Part shown: one piece after another, positions 35,716 through 43,458 of the stretch | Layout: each line of letters begins with the position of its first letter | How positions within the stretch are numbered: position 1 is the first letter of the stretch | From: Rhodanobacter sp. | GTDB lineage: Bacteria; Pseudomonadota; Gammaproteobacteria; Xanthomonadales; Rhodanobacteraceae | Assembly: GCA_004298045.1 (NCBI GenBank) | Contig: SCRM01000009.1 | Span: forward strand, 1 to 47,444 | Direction of reading: 5' to 3' | DNA: 47,444 nucleotides | Position numbers and translations under genes: made by a program | The notes under the pieces: model-generated | The model's input: the letters and a program-made list of their open reading frames with translations, nothing else | What the model was told of the DNA's origin: nothing | Database searches by the model: none

Positions 35716-37893
35716 TCAGGAAACTTCGGTGGGTTCGGGGCGGCCGGCCACGGCCACGACCGGCGGCGGCACCGGGCGGGCGGCGCGCTCGCGCTTCTTG
35801 CGGTGCTCCACCAGCGGCGGGCACTTGCGGTCGTTCCAGTAGGTGACCTGGCAATCCAGGCAGTAGTGGCATTCGTTGTAGTTGATCTCGCCGGTGGGGC
35901 GGATCGCCTGCACCTCGCACTCGTTGGCGCAGATCTGGCACGGGTGGCCGCACTCCTTGCGCCGCCGCAACCACTCGAACAGGCGCAGCCGGCCGCCGAC
36001 CGCGAGGCTCGCGCCGAGCGGGCACACGTAGCGGCAGTACACCTTGTTGGTGAAGGCGGAGGCGACGAGCCACGCGCCGGCGTAGGCGACGTAGCCCCAG
36101 GAGCGCGCAAAGTGCAGGCTCACCGCGGTCTTGAACGGCTCGACCTCGGCGTAGCGCTCGGCCAACCCCACCGACTGCAGCGACAGGCCGAACAGCACCA
36201 TCAGCACCAGGTACTTGATCGCCCACAGCCGCTCGTGCACGAACGGCGGCACCTCGTACTGGCGCACCTTGAGCTTCTTCGCCGCCTTGTTGATCAGCTC
36301 CTGCATCGCGCCGAACGGGCACAGCCAGCCGCAGAACACGCCGCGCCCGACCAGCAGCAGGCAGACCGCCACGAAGGTCCACAGCACGAACAGCAGCGGG
36401 TCCATCAGGAACACCGACCAGTGGAAGCCGTGGATTACCGCGCTGACGAAGGTGAGCACGTTGACGATGGAGAGTTGCGCCAGCCCGTACCAGCCGATGA
36501 ACACGACCGTGTAGACCAGGAACCCCACGCGCAGGCGTTCCAGCAGCACCGGACGGCGCACGAACCAGTCCTGGAACGTGAGCAGCGTGAACAGGAACCC
36601 GAGCCCGGCCACCAGCACCGCCAGCTTGAAGCGGTTCGCGTACCACACCTTCACCCACATCGGCGCGTTGTCCGGCACCAGCTCGTGCCTGGCCTTGGGC
36701 ATCGCGTAGTAGTCCGCCGGCAACTGGTAGCCGCCGGAGAACGTGCTGTAGACGCTCTTGAGCGGCCCGACCTGGCGGTTGACCAGAAGCTGCAGCGTCC
36801 ACGGCGCGCCGGGGTTGAAGCCCTGGCCGTGGCGCAGGATGAACACCCCGCGCTCGTCGAACGCCGGCGCATCGGCGGGTTTCGCGCGCTCCAGCGCGAG
36901 GTAGTCGGCGTCCTTGAACAGGTACAGCTTGCCGTCCTGCATCACGTGCACGCGGTCGAACACGCCGCCGCGCACGTAGCCCAGGCCCTTGAATGAGTAG
37001 ATCCCGTTGGCCATCACCGCGATCGCTTCGTCGCCGGGCTGCAACTGCTTCAGCAGCTCCGCGTACCCGGCCTTTCCGAGCAGGTTCTCGCCGATGGTCG
37101 GCGCCATGAGGTCGGCGTAGTACAGGTCAATGAAGGTGTCCTGCCCGTGGCCCGGCACCGGCGCGGTGGGGTCGTCGTCCAGCCCGCTCTCCGGCTGCCC
37201 CTTGAACGCGGCGGCGACCGTGTCGCGGGTGAGGTGCAGGCGCCGGATCGCGCCGTTGCCGGTCAACTGCTGCCACGTCGCCGGGTGGAAGACATCGCGC
37301 CGGATCGTCGCCATCGGCAGCCTGCCGGCGCCGAGCGCGGCGCCCGCCACCAGATGGCGCGACGCCGCCACTTCCAGCGCCGCATTCATGATCGTCTCGT
37401 TGGTGACCATCGAGGTCACCGTCGCGCTGCTGATCGCGTCGATCTTGACGCTGCCCGGCGCGCTGCTGCCGCCTACCACGATCTTGTCGTCCACCCGGTG
37501 GCCGACGTAGCGCGCGACGAAGTCGTAGAGCTTCTGCACCGGGATGCCGACCAGGAGGATCGGCTCGTCCTGGTAGATGACCTTGGTGCCGACGATCCGG
37601 CCGGCGACGTCGATCGCCACCAGGATGTTGATCGGCTCGCCCGAGTACGCCGGGATCGGCGCCACCATCACCGACTCGAACACGTAGCCAATGACCTGGT
37701 CGCCGGCGTACACGCTGGCCGCCGCCGGCTTGCCCTCGATGTCGCCGAACCGCGTGGCCTGCGGAAAGTAGGTTTTCACCACCGGAAACTTCTGGTCCAC
37801 CCCGGCCCATGCCGTGCCCGCCGCGAGGCCGAGCAGCAGGGCCGCGAACAGGCACCGCGCGAATCGGGCGAAACGCGTTTGTCCGCGGACCAT
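35716..37893 (-). CDS. nosR: NosR, membrane flavo-iron-sulfur protein for N2O reduction
   Basis: 725-residue polytopic protein required for nos expression and for electron supply to NosZ. Order: signal peptide; periplasmic FMN-binding domain with SSATVTS, the site where ApbE-type enzymes attach FMN to Thr; five to six membrane helices; polyferredoxin-type [14 protein letters not shown] and CRYVCPLGA motifs; and a C-terminal pair of 4Fe-4S clusters ([20 protein letters not shown]). ATG at 37893 shares its A with the TGA of the ApbE gene (TGATG). Length and domains are complete. Confidence 0.96.
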   Translation of the reverse strand: MVRGQTRFARFARCLFAALLLGLAAGTAWAGVDQKFPVVKTYFPQATRFGDIEGKPAAASVYAGDQVIGYVFESVMVAPIPAYSGEPINILVAIDVAGRIVGTKVIYQDEPILLVGIPVQKLYDFVARYVGHRVDDKIVVGGSSAPGSVKIDAISSATVTSMVTNETIMNAALEVAASRHLVAGAALGAGRLPMATIRRDVFHPATWQQLTGNGAIRRLHLTRDTVAAAFKGQPESGLDDDPTAPVPGHGQDTFIDLYYADLMAPTIGENLLGKAGYAELLKQLQPGDEAIAVMANGIYSFKGLGYVRGGVFDRVHVMQDGKLYLFKDADYLALERAKPADAPAFDERGVFILRHGQGFNPGAPWTLQLLVNRQVGPLKSVYSTFSGGYQLPADYYAMPKARHELVPDNAPMWVKVWYANRFKLAVLVAGLGFLFTLLTFQDWFVRRPVLLERLRVGFLVYTVVFIGWYGLAQLSIVNVLTFVSAVIHGFHWSVFLMDPLLFVLWTFVAVCLLLVGRGVFCGWLCPFGAMQELINKAAKKLKVRQYEVPPFVHERLWAIKYLVLMVLFGLSLQSVGLAERYAEVEPFKTAVSLHFARSWGYVAYAGAWLVASAFTNKVYCRYVCPLGASLAVGGRLRLFEWLRRRKECGHPCQICANECEVQAIRPTGEINYNECHYCLDCQVTYWNDRKCPPLVEHRKKRERAARPVPPPVVAVAGRPEPTEVS

Positions 37894-38960
37894 CACGCCA
37901 CCTCCGCGCTGCCGGCGACCTGCGGCAGCAGGGGCGAGCGCCACGCGCGCCGGTTGGCACGGTCGAACACCAGCCACTGCGCGTTCCATCCGCGCATGGT
38001 CTCGCGCAGCCGCGGCAGCGGCATCGAGGCCGCGGCCACGCTCAGCGCATCGGCCGCGACCGAGGTCTCCGCCATCACGGTGACGCTGGCGTAGTGCAGC
38101 GGCGAGTACCCGGTGTGCGGATCGATCACGTGGAACAGGGTCTTGTCCGCGTCGTAGAAGATCCGGTAGTTGCCCGAGGTGCCGAGCGCCGCGTTGCGCA
38201 GCTCGACCACCGCCGCGATGCGCCCGATGTCGGCCGGGTCGACGATGCCGACGCGCCAGCGGTGGGCGATGCGCCCGGAGGAGATCGCGCGCACGTCGCC
38301 GCCGGCGTCGATCAGGGCATCGTCGATGCCGTACGCGCGCAGCGCGGCGATCCCCTGGTCGATCACGTAGCCCTTGGCCAGCCCGTCCAGCGTGATCGCC
38401 ATGCCCGGCCGCGCGAAGCGCACGCCCTGCGCGTCGAGCGTGATGCCGCGGTAGCCGACCAGGTGGTCGCGCTGGTGGATGCGCGCGCGGATCGCCGCGT
38501 CCAGGCCGGCCGGTTGCCGCAGCGATTCGAAATAACGCAGCACCGGCAGCACGCTGATGTCGAAATCGCCGTCCGTCCGCGCCGAGACCGCCTGCGCCTG
38601 CTGCAGCACCTCGCGCAACATCGCCGGCGGCTGGTCCAGATGCCCGTCGCGGTTGAGGCGGGCCACCGGGCCGGCGGGATCGAAGCGGGTGAGCACGCGG
38701 GTGGCGGCCGCCATCCGCGCATACGCCGCCTCGATCGCGGTGCCGCAGGCGGCCGCGTCGGCGGCGAGGCAGCTCACCACCACCGAGGTCTGCATCAGGC
38801 TGCGCTCGCGGCGCACCTCGAACACGTCGCGGCCGCGCCGCGCCACCAGCCAGCCGCCACCGCCCAGCACCGCGACCGCCGCGGTGCCGGCCAGCGCCTT
38901 GAGTGCCCGGCGCCGTTCCGGCGACCACGGCCGGTCGGCTTTTTCGTCCGCCTGCATCAT
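37893..38960 (-). CDS. nosX: ApbE-family FMN transferase (NosX-like)
   Basis: Periplasmic flavin transferase that should attach FMN to the Thr of NosR. 355 residues with an Arg-rich N-terminus and membrane/Tat-like segment (RRRALKALAGTAAVAVLGG), then ApbE motifs: MQTSVVVSCLA, ITLDGLAKGYVID, DALIDAGGDVRA and HVIDPHTGYSP (metal- and FAD-binding). ATG at 38960 (or 38957) follows GGAGG; a GTG at 38987 is less likely. Just upstream of nosR with one-base overlap. Confidence 0.92.
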   Translation of the reverse strand: MMQADEKADRPWSPERRRALKALAGTAAVAVLGGGGWLVARRGRDVFEVRRERSLMQTSVVVSCLAADAAACGTAIEAAYARMAAATRVLTRFDPAGPVARLNRDGHLDQPPAMLREVLQQAQAVSARTDGDFDISVLPVLRYFESLRQPAGLDAAIRARIHQRDHLVGYRGITLDAQGVRFARPGMAITLDGLAKGYVIDQGIAALRAYGIDDALIDAGGDVRAISSGRIAHRWRVGIVDPADIGRIAAVVELRNAALGTSGNYRIFYDADKTLFHVIDPHTGYSPLHYASVTVMAETSVAADALSVAAASMPLPRLRETMRGWNAQWLVFDRANRRAWRSPLLPQVAGSAEVA

Positions 38961-38996
38961 TCCGCCTCCGCGCAGCCCGTTCCGCACCCGCGACGC

Positions 38997-39296
38997 TCAG
39001 CCCTTGGCCGCGTAGGCCACGCACCAGGCCTGCGGTGCGACCGCGCCGGCCACCACGTTGCAGGTGCCGTCCGCCTTGGGGTTCTTGCCGGGGATGTAGT
39101 GGATGCAGTTGGCGCAGGTCTCTTTGCCGTGCGGCGTTGGCTGATACATCATCGTGTCCTTGGACGCCTTCTCCTCCGCCCGCACCGCGCGCGGCGCGAA
39201 CAGGCCGGTGGCGGCCACCGCACCCAGCGCGGCCACCGTGGCGCCGGTCTTCAGCCACTTGCGGCGGCCGGCATCAAACGCATCGTTCTGGTTCAT
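38997..39296 (-). CDS. hip: High-potential iron-sulfur protein (HiPIP), Tat-exported
   Basis: A 99-residue periplasmic electron carrier. It has a twin-arginine signal (RRKWLKTGATVAALGAVAAT) and four cysteines in the HiPIP pattern: Cys61-x2-Cys64-x14-Cys79-x12-Cys92, with the usual YxPTPHGKETCANC and aromatic residues near the cluster. AGAGGATC precedes the ATG. Sitting first after the reductase and before nosX-nosR-nosZ, it may donate electrons to NosZ in place of cytochrome c or azurin; that is inferred from position. Confidence 0.92.
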   Translation of the reverse strand: MNQNDAFDAGRRKWLKTGATVAALGAVAATGLFAPRAVRAEEKASKDTMMYQPTPHGKETCANCIHYIPGKNPKADGTCNVVAGAVAPQAWCVAYAAKG

Positions 39297-39337
39297 GGTT
39301 GATCCTCTGGTTGTCGAACTGCTGGAGCCGGGCCGCA

Positions 39338-40447
39338 TCAGGCCGGCACTCCGGTTGCGGCGTCGGCCCCGACGCCGCCGGCGGAACGGGTTTGCCCGGG
39401 CGCGCGGACGGCGTCGCCGTCCGCGTTTTCGCGCACGCCGAGGCGCTGGTGCATGAGCGGGCTGGTGGTCGTGTACTGCAGCGGAACCCGCACGTCCGGC
39501 GCGAGGTGGCCGTGCACCGCGAAGGCGCACAACGCCGCTTCGTGGAACGCCGACAGGATCAATTTCTTCTTGCCGGCATAGCTGGCGATGTCGCCGATCG
39601 CGAACACGCCCGGGCGCGAGGTCTGGAACGTGGCGGGGTCGACCACGATCTGCTGGCGGTCGAGCGCGAGATCCCAGTCGGCGATCGGGCCCAGTGCCGG
39701 GTGCATGCCCCAGAACACCAGGAGCTCCTCGGCGTCGACGCGATTCACCATGCCGCTGCGACTGCGCACGCGCACGGTCGAGAGGCGGCCGTCCGCGCCT
39801 TCGACGCCGACGATGTCGCCCTCGAGAAATTGCATGCGTCCCTGCGCGCACAGCGCCTGCATGCGCGCGACGCTGGCGGCGGCCGCGCGAAACGTGCCCG
39901 AACGGTGAACCAGCACCAGGCTGCGCACGCGATCGAGCAGGGCCAGCGCCCAGTCCAGCGCGCTGTCGCCGCCGCCGGCGACGATCACGTCCTTGCCGCG
40001 GAGCGCGTCGGCGTCGGCCACCTTGTAATGCACCGAGCGCCCCTCCAGCGCATCGATGCCTGGCAGCGCGAGCCGGCGCGGGGCGAAAGCGCCCAGACCG
40101 CCGGCAATCACGATGGCGCCCGCATCGAATTCGGTGCCGGCGCCGGTCTGTGCACGCCACCGGCGCCCCTCGCCGGGCGCGATGCGCACGACGGTTTCGC
40201 CCAGGTGGAGCATCGGGGAAAACGGGCGGATCTGCGTCGTCAGCCGCTCCGTCAGTTCGCGCGCGGTGCAGACCGGCACCGCCGGGATGTCATAGATCGG
40301 CTTGTCCGGATACAGCTCGGTGCATTGCCCACCGATGACCGGCATGGCATCGACCAGATGCGCATGCAGGCCCAGCAGGCCCAGCTCGAACACCTGGAAC
40401 AGGCCGGCAGGGCCCGCTCCGACAATGAGCACATCGCAACGCTGCAT
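39338..40447 (-). CDS. Thioredoxin-reductase-like ferredoxin-NAD(P)H reductase
   Basis: Flavoprotein with two Rossmann domains: FAD site VLIVGAGPAGL with VIGGQCTELYPDKPIYDIP (the ferredoxin-NADP reductase type 2 pattern) and NAD(P) site VIVAGGGDSALDWAL; second FAD motif FAIGDIASYAGKKKLI. There is no CxxC redox pair, so it is not thioredoxin reductase. 369 residues. ATG at 40447 is used, without a clear ribosome site; a TTG lies three codons upstream. First gene of the nos operon, 41 bases before the HiPIP gene, suggesting it feeds or reduces a NosR/HiPIP-linked carrier, although it is cytoplasmic. Confidence 0.85.
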   Translation of the reverse strand: MQRCDVLIVGAGPAGLFQVFELGLLGLHAHLVDAMPVIGGQCTELYPDKPIYDIPAVPVCTARELTERLTTQIRPFSPMLHLGETVVRIAPGEGRRWRAQTGAGTEFDAGAIVIAGGLGAFAPRRLALPGIDALEGRSVHYKVADADALRGKDVIVAGGGDSALDWALALLDRVRSLVLVHRSGTFRAAAASVARMQALCAQGRMQFLEGDIVGVEGADGRLSTVRVRSRSGMVNRVDAEELLVFWGMHPALGPIADWDLALDRQQIVVDPATFQTSRPGVFAIGDIASYAGKKKLILSAFHEAALCAFAVHGHLAPDVRVPLQYTTTSPLMHQRLGVRENADGDAVRAPGQTRSAGGVGADAATGVPA

Positions 40448-40509
40448 GACCGCCAACTCGGTGTTTGCCCGGATTGGTTGTCACGTTAGTTATCGGCTTT
40501 TTCCCGCAA

Positions 40510-40523
40510 TTGACAATTCGCAA
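40510..40523. promoter_or_regulatory. FNR-like site upstream of the nos operon
   Basis: Minus strand TTGCGAATTGTCAA carries TTG and GTCAA of TTGAT-N4-GTCAA (8 of 10). It is centred 69 bases before the first nos-operon start codon, a usual distance for an activator site. N2O reductase operons are generally under FNR/DNR control. Confidence 0.5.
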
Positions 40524-40628
40524 CTGCGCGCCCGCCGGCGCGTCGCGCATGGCCATTCGGCCAGCGGCAAGTTGTCGCGGCGATGCCGCGTGCGGCTGCG
40601 GCACGCACCGCCGGGTGGCGGTCCTTTG

Positions 40629-40862
40629 CTATGACACCCGTTCGCCCGCTGGCGGCTCGCCGGTGCCCTTGGCGGATTTGAACCGGTAGGCGAGCTTGGC
40701 GCGGCTGATGCCGAGCAGCTTGGCCGCGCGGGTCAGGTTTCCGCCCGAGCGGTTCACCGCCATGGTGAGCCGGCTGTCCTCCAGCTCCTCCAGGCCGACG
40801 CCGGATTCCAGCGGTGCAGCGGCGGCGGGAAACGGGCTGCATGAGAACCTGCAGGCTGCGAT
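40629..40862 (-). pseudogene. Remnant of a sigma54-dependent (NtrC/NorR-type) regulator: C-terminal Fis-type HTH only
   Basis: The frame between an in-frame TGA at 40863 and a TAG at 40629 encodes LEELEDSRLTMAVNRSGGN followed by LTRAAKLLGISRAKLAYRFK, the end of an NtrC-family activator (Fis-like helix-turn-helix, with RAKLAYRFK as in NorR-type proteins). The AAA+ and sensor domains are missing and there is no start codon before the helix region. It is probably the tail of a deleted regulator gene at a rearrangement point next to the nos operon. Confidence 0.7.
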
Positions 40863-40886
40863 TCAAGCATCGCTTCCCGGCGGCCG

Positions 40887-41957
40887 TCACTGGGGGACGC
40901 TTTCCCCCGGCGCGTGGGCGCACCAGTGCCGGTGCAGCGTGCGCACCTGTCCGACGAGCAGCAGCAGCCAGGCCAGCAGCCCGATACCGAAGACGACGTG
41001 CGGCAGAAGACCAAGGAAGCCCAGGTCCATCGCCTGCATCATGCGCAGCGTGCTGGCGGCGTACATGCCCAGCGGGAACACCGCGCCCCAGTACATCGGG
41101 TCGTAGGCAAACGGAAACCGGCGCACGCCGTGGCGCCAGATCGCCAGCACCACCAGCATCGGTATCCACCAGGTGCCGGTCGCCCAGTACAGCACCGTGA
41201 AGCCCTTGATGAAGGGCAGCATGGAGAGCAGATACGGCGCGTGCGGCGTGTTGATGATGAGCAGCGAGCCGGCGAGGGTGGAGATCGCCATCGCCCCCAT
41301 GTTGATCCAGTAGGGCGGCGAGAGGTCGGCCGGCGAGAAGACGAAGAAGGTGTAGCGGTAGAAGATCAGCGACATCATCCAGATGTAGAGCATGCCGCCC
41401 CACAGCCACATCGACAGCGCGAAGAAGTTCAGCTCCAGGCGCATCGGCTGCGGCACCTCCGGCGCGATGAGCGCGGCCATCACGCTCATCGACTGGGTGG
41501 CCACCACGGCGAGCAGCCAGCCGCCGTTGATCCCCTTGTCCAGCGCGGGCTTGTCGGCTTTCACCGTGAGCACGGTGAACACGGTGTAGGTGGAAGCGAT
41601 CCACCCGGCGAGGCCGAGGCCACCGAGCAGCATGGCGAGCCACAGGCTGTGGCCGATCAGCAGGCTCTGGCTACCGAGGATCGAACAGGCGGCGACGAAA
41701 GTGAAAAAGCCCGGTGCCTGCGCATGGTCGAACAGATCCGCCAGCACGCGCCGGGGATGCCACCAGACGCGCAGCAGCGCGAGCAGGCCGATGGCGACGA
41801 ACAGCATCCAGTTCAGCACCAGCAGGGCACGCGGCAAGAATGGGACGGCCATCAGGTGCGCGGCCAGCGACAGGATGCCGGTGGCCATCACCATGCTGAA
41901 GTAACCCGGAGACATGGTCTCCAACGAGGCGCGCACGCGTTGCAGCAGGGCGGTCAT
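40887..41957 (-). CDS. TDT-family transporter (TehA/SLAC1-like)
   Basis: A 356-residue inner-membrane protein with about ten hydrophobic helices; it starts RASLETMSPGYFSMVMATGI, which is the conserved first helix of the tellurite-resistance/dicarboxylate transporter family, and has TGTWWIPMLVVLAIWRHG and FAYDPMYWGAVFPLGMY of the same family. Relatives carry dicarboxylates, sulfite or inorganic anions (plant SLAC1 conducts nitrate and chloride). ATG at 41957 has AAGGA upstream. Divergent from moaA, and lying between nos and molybdopterin genes, an anion such as nitrate or nitrite is possible but unproven. Confidence 0.85.
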   Translation of the reverse strand: MTALLQRVRASLETMSPGYFSMVMATGILSLAAHLMAVPFLPRALLVLNWMLFVAIGLLALLRVWWHPRRVLADLFDHAQAPGFFTFVAACSILGSQSLLIGHSLWLAMLLGGLGLAGWIASTYTVFTVLTVKADKPALDKGINGGWLLAVVATQSMSVMAALIAPEVPQPMRLELNFFALSMWLWGGMLYIWMMSLIFYRYTFFVFSPADLSPPYWINMGAMAISTLAGSLLIINTPHAPYLLSMLPFIKGFTVLYWATGTWWIPMLVVLAIWRHGVRRFPFAYDPMYWGAVFPLGMYAASTLRMMQAMDLGFLGLLPHVVFGIGLLAWLLLLVGQVRTLHRHWCAHAPGESVPQ

Positions 41958-42142
41958 GACAGGTCCTTGCGATCCGGTCGAGCCGGGACGTGAGTGATGA
42001 GCGTTGTGCTGTTGCCCGCGAACCGGCGTGGCCTGGCCGCGTCGTCACGGGAGCCCGGCCGGCCGGCGGCGAGGGGCGTGCCGGGCTTTCGGGCGACCCG
42101 GATTCCGGCGGGAGGAACGAGCATCGGGGTCGGGCGGTCCAT
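41954..42142 (-). CDS. Possible 62-residue ORF upstream of the TDT transporter
   Basis: Pro/Arg-rich frame starting MDRPTPMLVPPAGIRVA; GGAG lies 7 bases before its ATG and its TGA overlaps the transporter ATG (ATGA), the coupling pattern used throughout this window. No motif or membrane segment. It may be a spurious frame in GC-rich leader DNA. Confidence 0.3.
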   Translation of the reverse strand: MDRPTPMLVPPAGIRVARKPGTPLAAGRPGSRDDAARPRRFAGNSTTLITHVPARPDRKDLS

Positions 42143-42193
42143 GAGGTGCTCCGTCTTCGGTGGCGATGATCGCGAGCGGCCCGGTGGTCCCAT

Positions 42194-42207
42194 TTGAGCT
42201 GCGACAA
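42194..42207. promoter_or_regulatory. FNR-like site between TDT transporter and moaA
   Basis: TTGAGCTGCGACAA agrees with TTGAT-N4-GTCAA at 8 of 10 positions. It is 59 bases (centre) before the ATG of the small ORF/transporter unit and 184 before moaA, leaving room for the long moaA leader. Confidence 0.35.
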
Positions 42208-42239
42208 GTCGCTCATCGACAGCCGCTCCGGATTGACCG

Positions 42240-42376
42240 CAGAATCGCCGCACAAACTCCGAGATGCAGCATCTTCAGTCGCCAGCGACCTGGTGCCGTG
42301 TCCGTAGCCGGAAAGCTTGCATGCCGGCTGCCGGGTGGGTGTGGAAACGCACCCGCCTCCCGCCGATTGGAAAGGA
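42240..42376 (+). promoter_or_regulatory. Structured 5' leader of moaA, possible molybdenum-cofactor riboswitch
   Basis: The leader can fold into several hairpins: GTCG/CGAC (42278-42289, CCAG loop), AGCCGG/CCGGCT (42306-42329) and an 8-base stem GGTGGGTG/CACCCGCC (42334-42357) just before the ribosome site AAAGGAG. Moco RNA elements are known before moaA in many gammaproteobacteria, so this is a candidate. I could not confirm the conserved core by eye; it may be an unrelated leader. Confidence 0.35.
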
Positions 42377-42384
42377 GCACATGC

Positions 42385-43362
42385 ATGACCCTGCTGGCCG
42401 ATCGCCATGGTCGCCGGTTTCCGTACCTGCGGCTCTCGGTCACTCCCGCCTGCAACTTCCGTTGCAGCTACTGCCTGCCGCACGGCTACCGGGTCGAGGC
42501 GGGCACGGCCGGCCCGCTGTCCTTGGACGAGATCGCCCGCCTGCTGCGCGGCTTCGCCGGGCTGGGCATGCACAAGCTGCGCCTCACCGGCGGCGAACCC
42601 AGCGTGCGCCGCGACCTCGGCGACGTGCTGCGCGTCGCCACGGTTTCCGGCGTGACCAAGCTCGCGATGACCACCAACGGCACGCTGCTGTCGAAGCGCC
42701 TGCATGGGTGGATGGACGCCGGGTTGAACGCCATCAACGTCAGCGTGGACAGCCTCGACCGCGCGCTGTTTGCGCGTATCACCGGGCATGACCGGCTGGC
42801 GGACATCCTGCACGGCGTCGACATGGCGCTGGAAGCCGGCTTGCCCACCAAGCTCAATGCCGTGCTGCTGCGCGACGTCAACGACCGCCAGTTGCCGGCG
42901 TGGCTGGACTACCTGCGCGACCACGCCGTGGGCGTGCGTTTCATCGAGCTGATGCAGACCGGCGACAACCTCGATTTCTTCCGCCGGCACCATGTGCGCG
43001 CCGCCGCGCTGGAAGACCATCTGCGCGGGAGCGGCTGGCAGGCGTTGCCGCGTGCCCCCGATGCCGGCCCGGCACGCGAATACGCCCACCCCGGCTACGC
43101 CGGCCGCATCGGCATCATCGCCCCGTACTCCAGGGATTTCTGCGCCGGCTGCAATCGCCTGCGGGTCACCGCCACCGGTGACCTGCGGTTGTGCCTGTTC
43201 GGCGAGTTCGGCATCCCGCTGCGCCGGCACCTGCAGCGCGACGACCAGCTGGACGACCTGCTGCAGGCCATCGGCGGCCAGATCGGCCGCAAGGAGCAGG
43301 GCCACTTCCTGCACCAGGGCCGCACCGGCATCACGCCCCATCTCGCAGCCACCGGAGGCTGA
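42385..43362 (+). CDS. moaA: GTP 3',8-cyclase MoaA
   Basis: Radical-SAM enzyme making 3',8-cH2GTP, the first step of molybdopterin synthesis. The N-terminal cluster motif is CNFRCSYC and the C-terminal cluster motif is CAGCNRLRVTATGDLRLCLFG; the protein ends in Gly-Gly, needed for function. 325 residues, usual size. ATG at 42385 is preceded by AAAGGAG. It starts the plus-strand molybdopterin operon. moaC, which acts next, is not in this window. Confidence 0.97.
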   Translation: MTLLADRHGRRFPYLRLSVTPACNFRCSYCLPHGYRVEAGTAGPLSLDEIARLLRGFAGLGMHKLRLTGGEPSVRRDLGDVLRVATVSGVTKLAMTTNGTLLSKRLHGWMDAGLNAINVSVDSLDRALFARITGHDRLADILHGVDMALEAGLPTKLNAVLLRDVNDRQLPAWLDYLRDHAVGVRFIELMQTGDNLDFFRRHHVRAAALEDHLRGSGWQALPRAPDAGPAREYAHPGYAGRIGIIAPYSRDFCAGCNRLRVTATGDLRLCLFGEFGIPLRRHLQRDDQLDDLLQAIGGQIGRKEQGHFLHQGRTGITPHLAATGG

Positions 43363-43365
43363 TCC

Positions 43366-43458
43366 ATGAGCGGGCCCGACAGCGGCAAGATGGTGGCGCA
43401 GGGCATGGGAATCCTTGCCCACGCGCTGACGATGATGGCCGGGGAGCGCCACCCATGA
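43366..43458 (+). CDS. 30-residue ORF between moaA and moeA
   Basis: Frame MSGPDSGKMVAQGMGILAHAL...GERHP begins three bases after the moaA stop, with CGGAGG 7 bases upstream, and its TGA overlaps the moeA ATG (ATGA). It is Met-rich and weakly amphipathic, without a known motif. It may be a real microprotein or a relay that couples moeA translation to moaA. Confidence 0.5.
   Translation: MSGPDSGKMVAQGMGILAHALTMMAGERHP

Larger units (their letters stand above)
41958..42384. other. Divergent intergenic region between the TDT transporter and moaA
   Basis: 427 bases without a secure gene. It contains a possible 62-residue ORF on the minus strand (41954-42142), an FNR-like site (42194-42207) and the structured moaA leader (about 42240-42376). 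Other open frames lack ribosome sites. Confidence 0.5.

Noticed and set aside
33126-35846. Long open frame antisense to nosD and nosZ
   Set aside because: Same shadow effect; Val/Ala/Arg/His-rich, no recognisable motif, and it crosses two real genes.
35716-39258. Frame of nosR extended upstream by over 450 codons
   Set aside because: The extra part is an alternative frame of the ApbE and HiPIP genes; the signal peptide and TGATG junction fix the nosR start at 37893.
39297-39337. TTGAT half-site between the reductase and HiPIP genes
   Set aside because: The second half does not match (TTGATCCTCTGGTT), and the two genes look cotranscribed.
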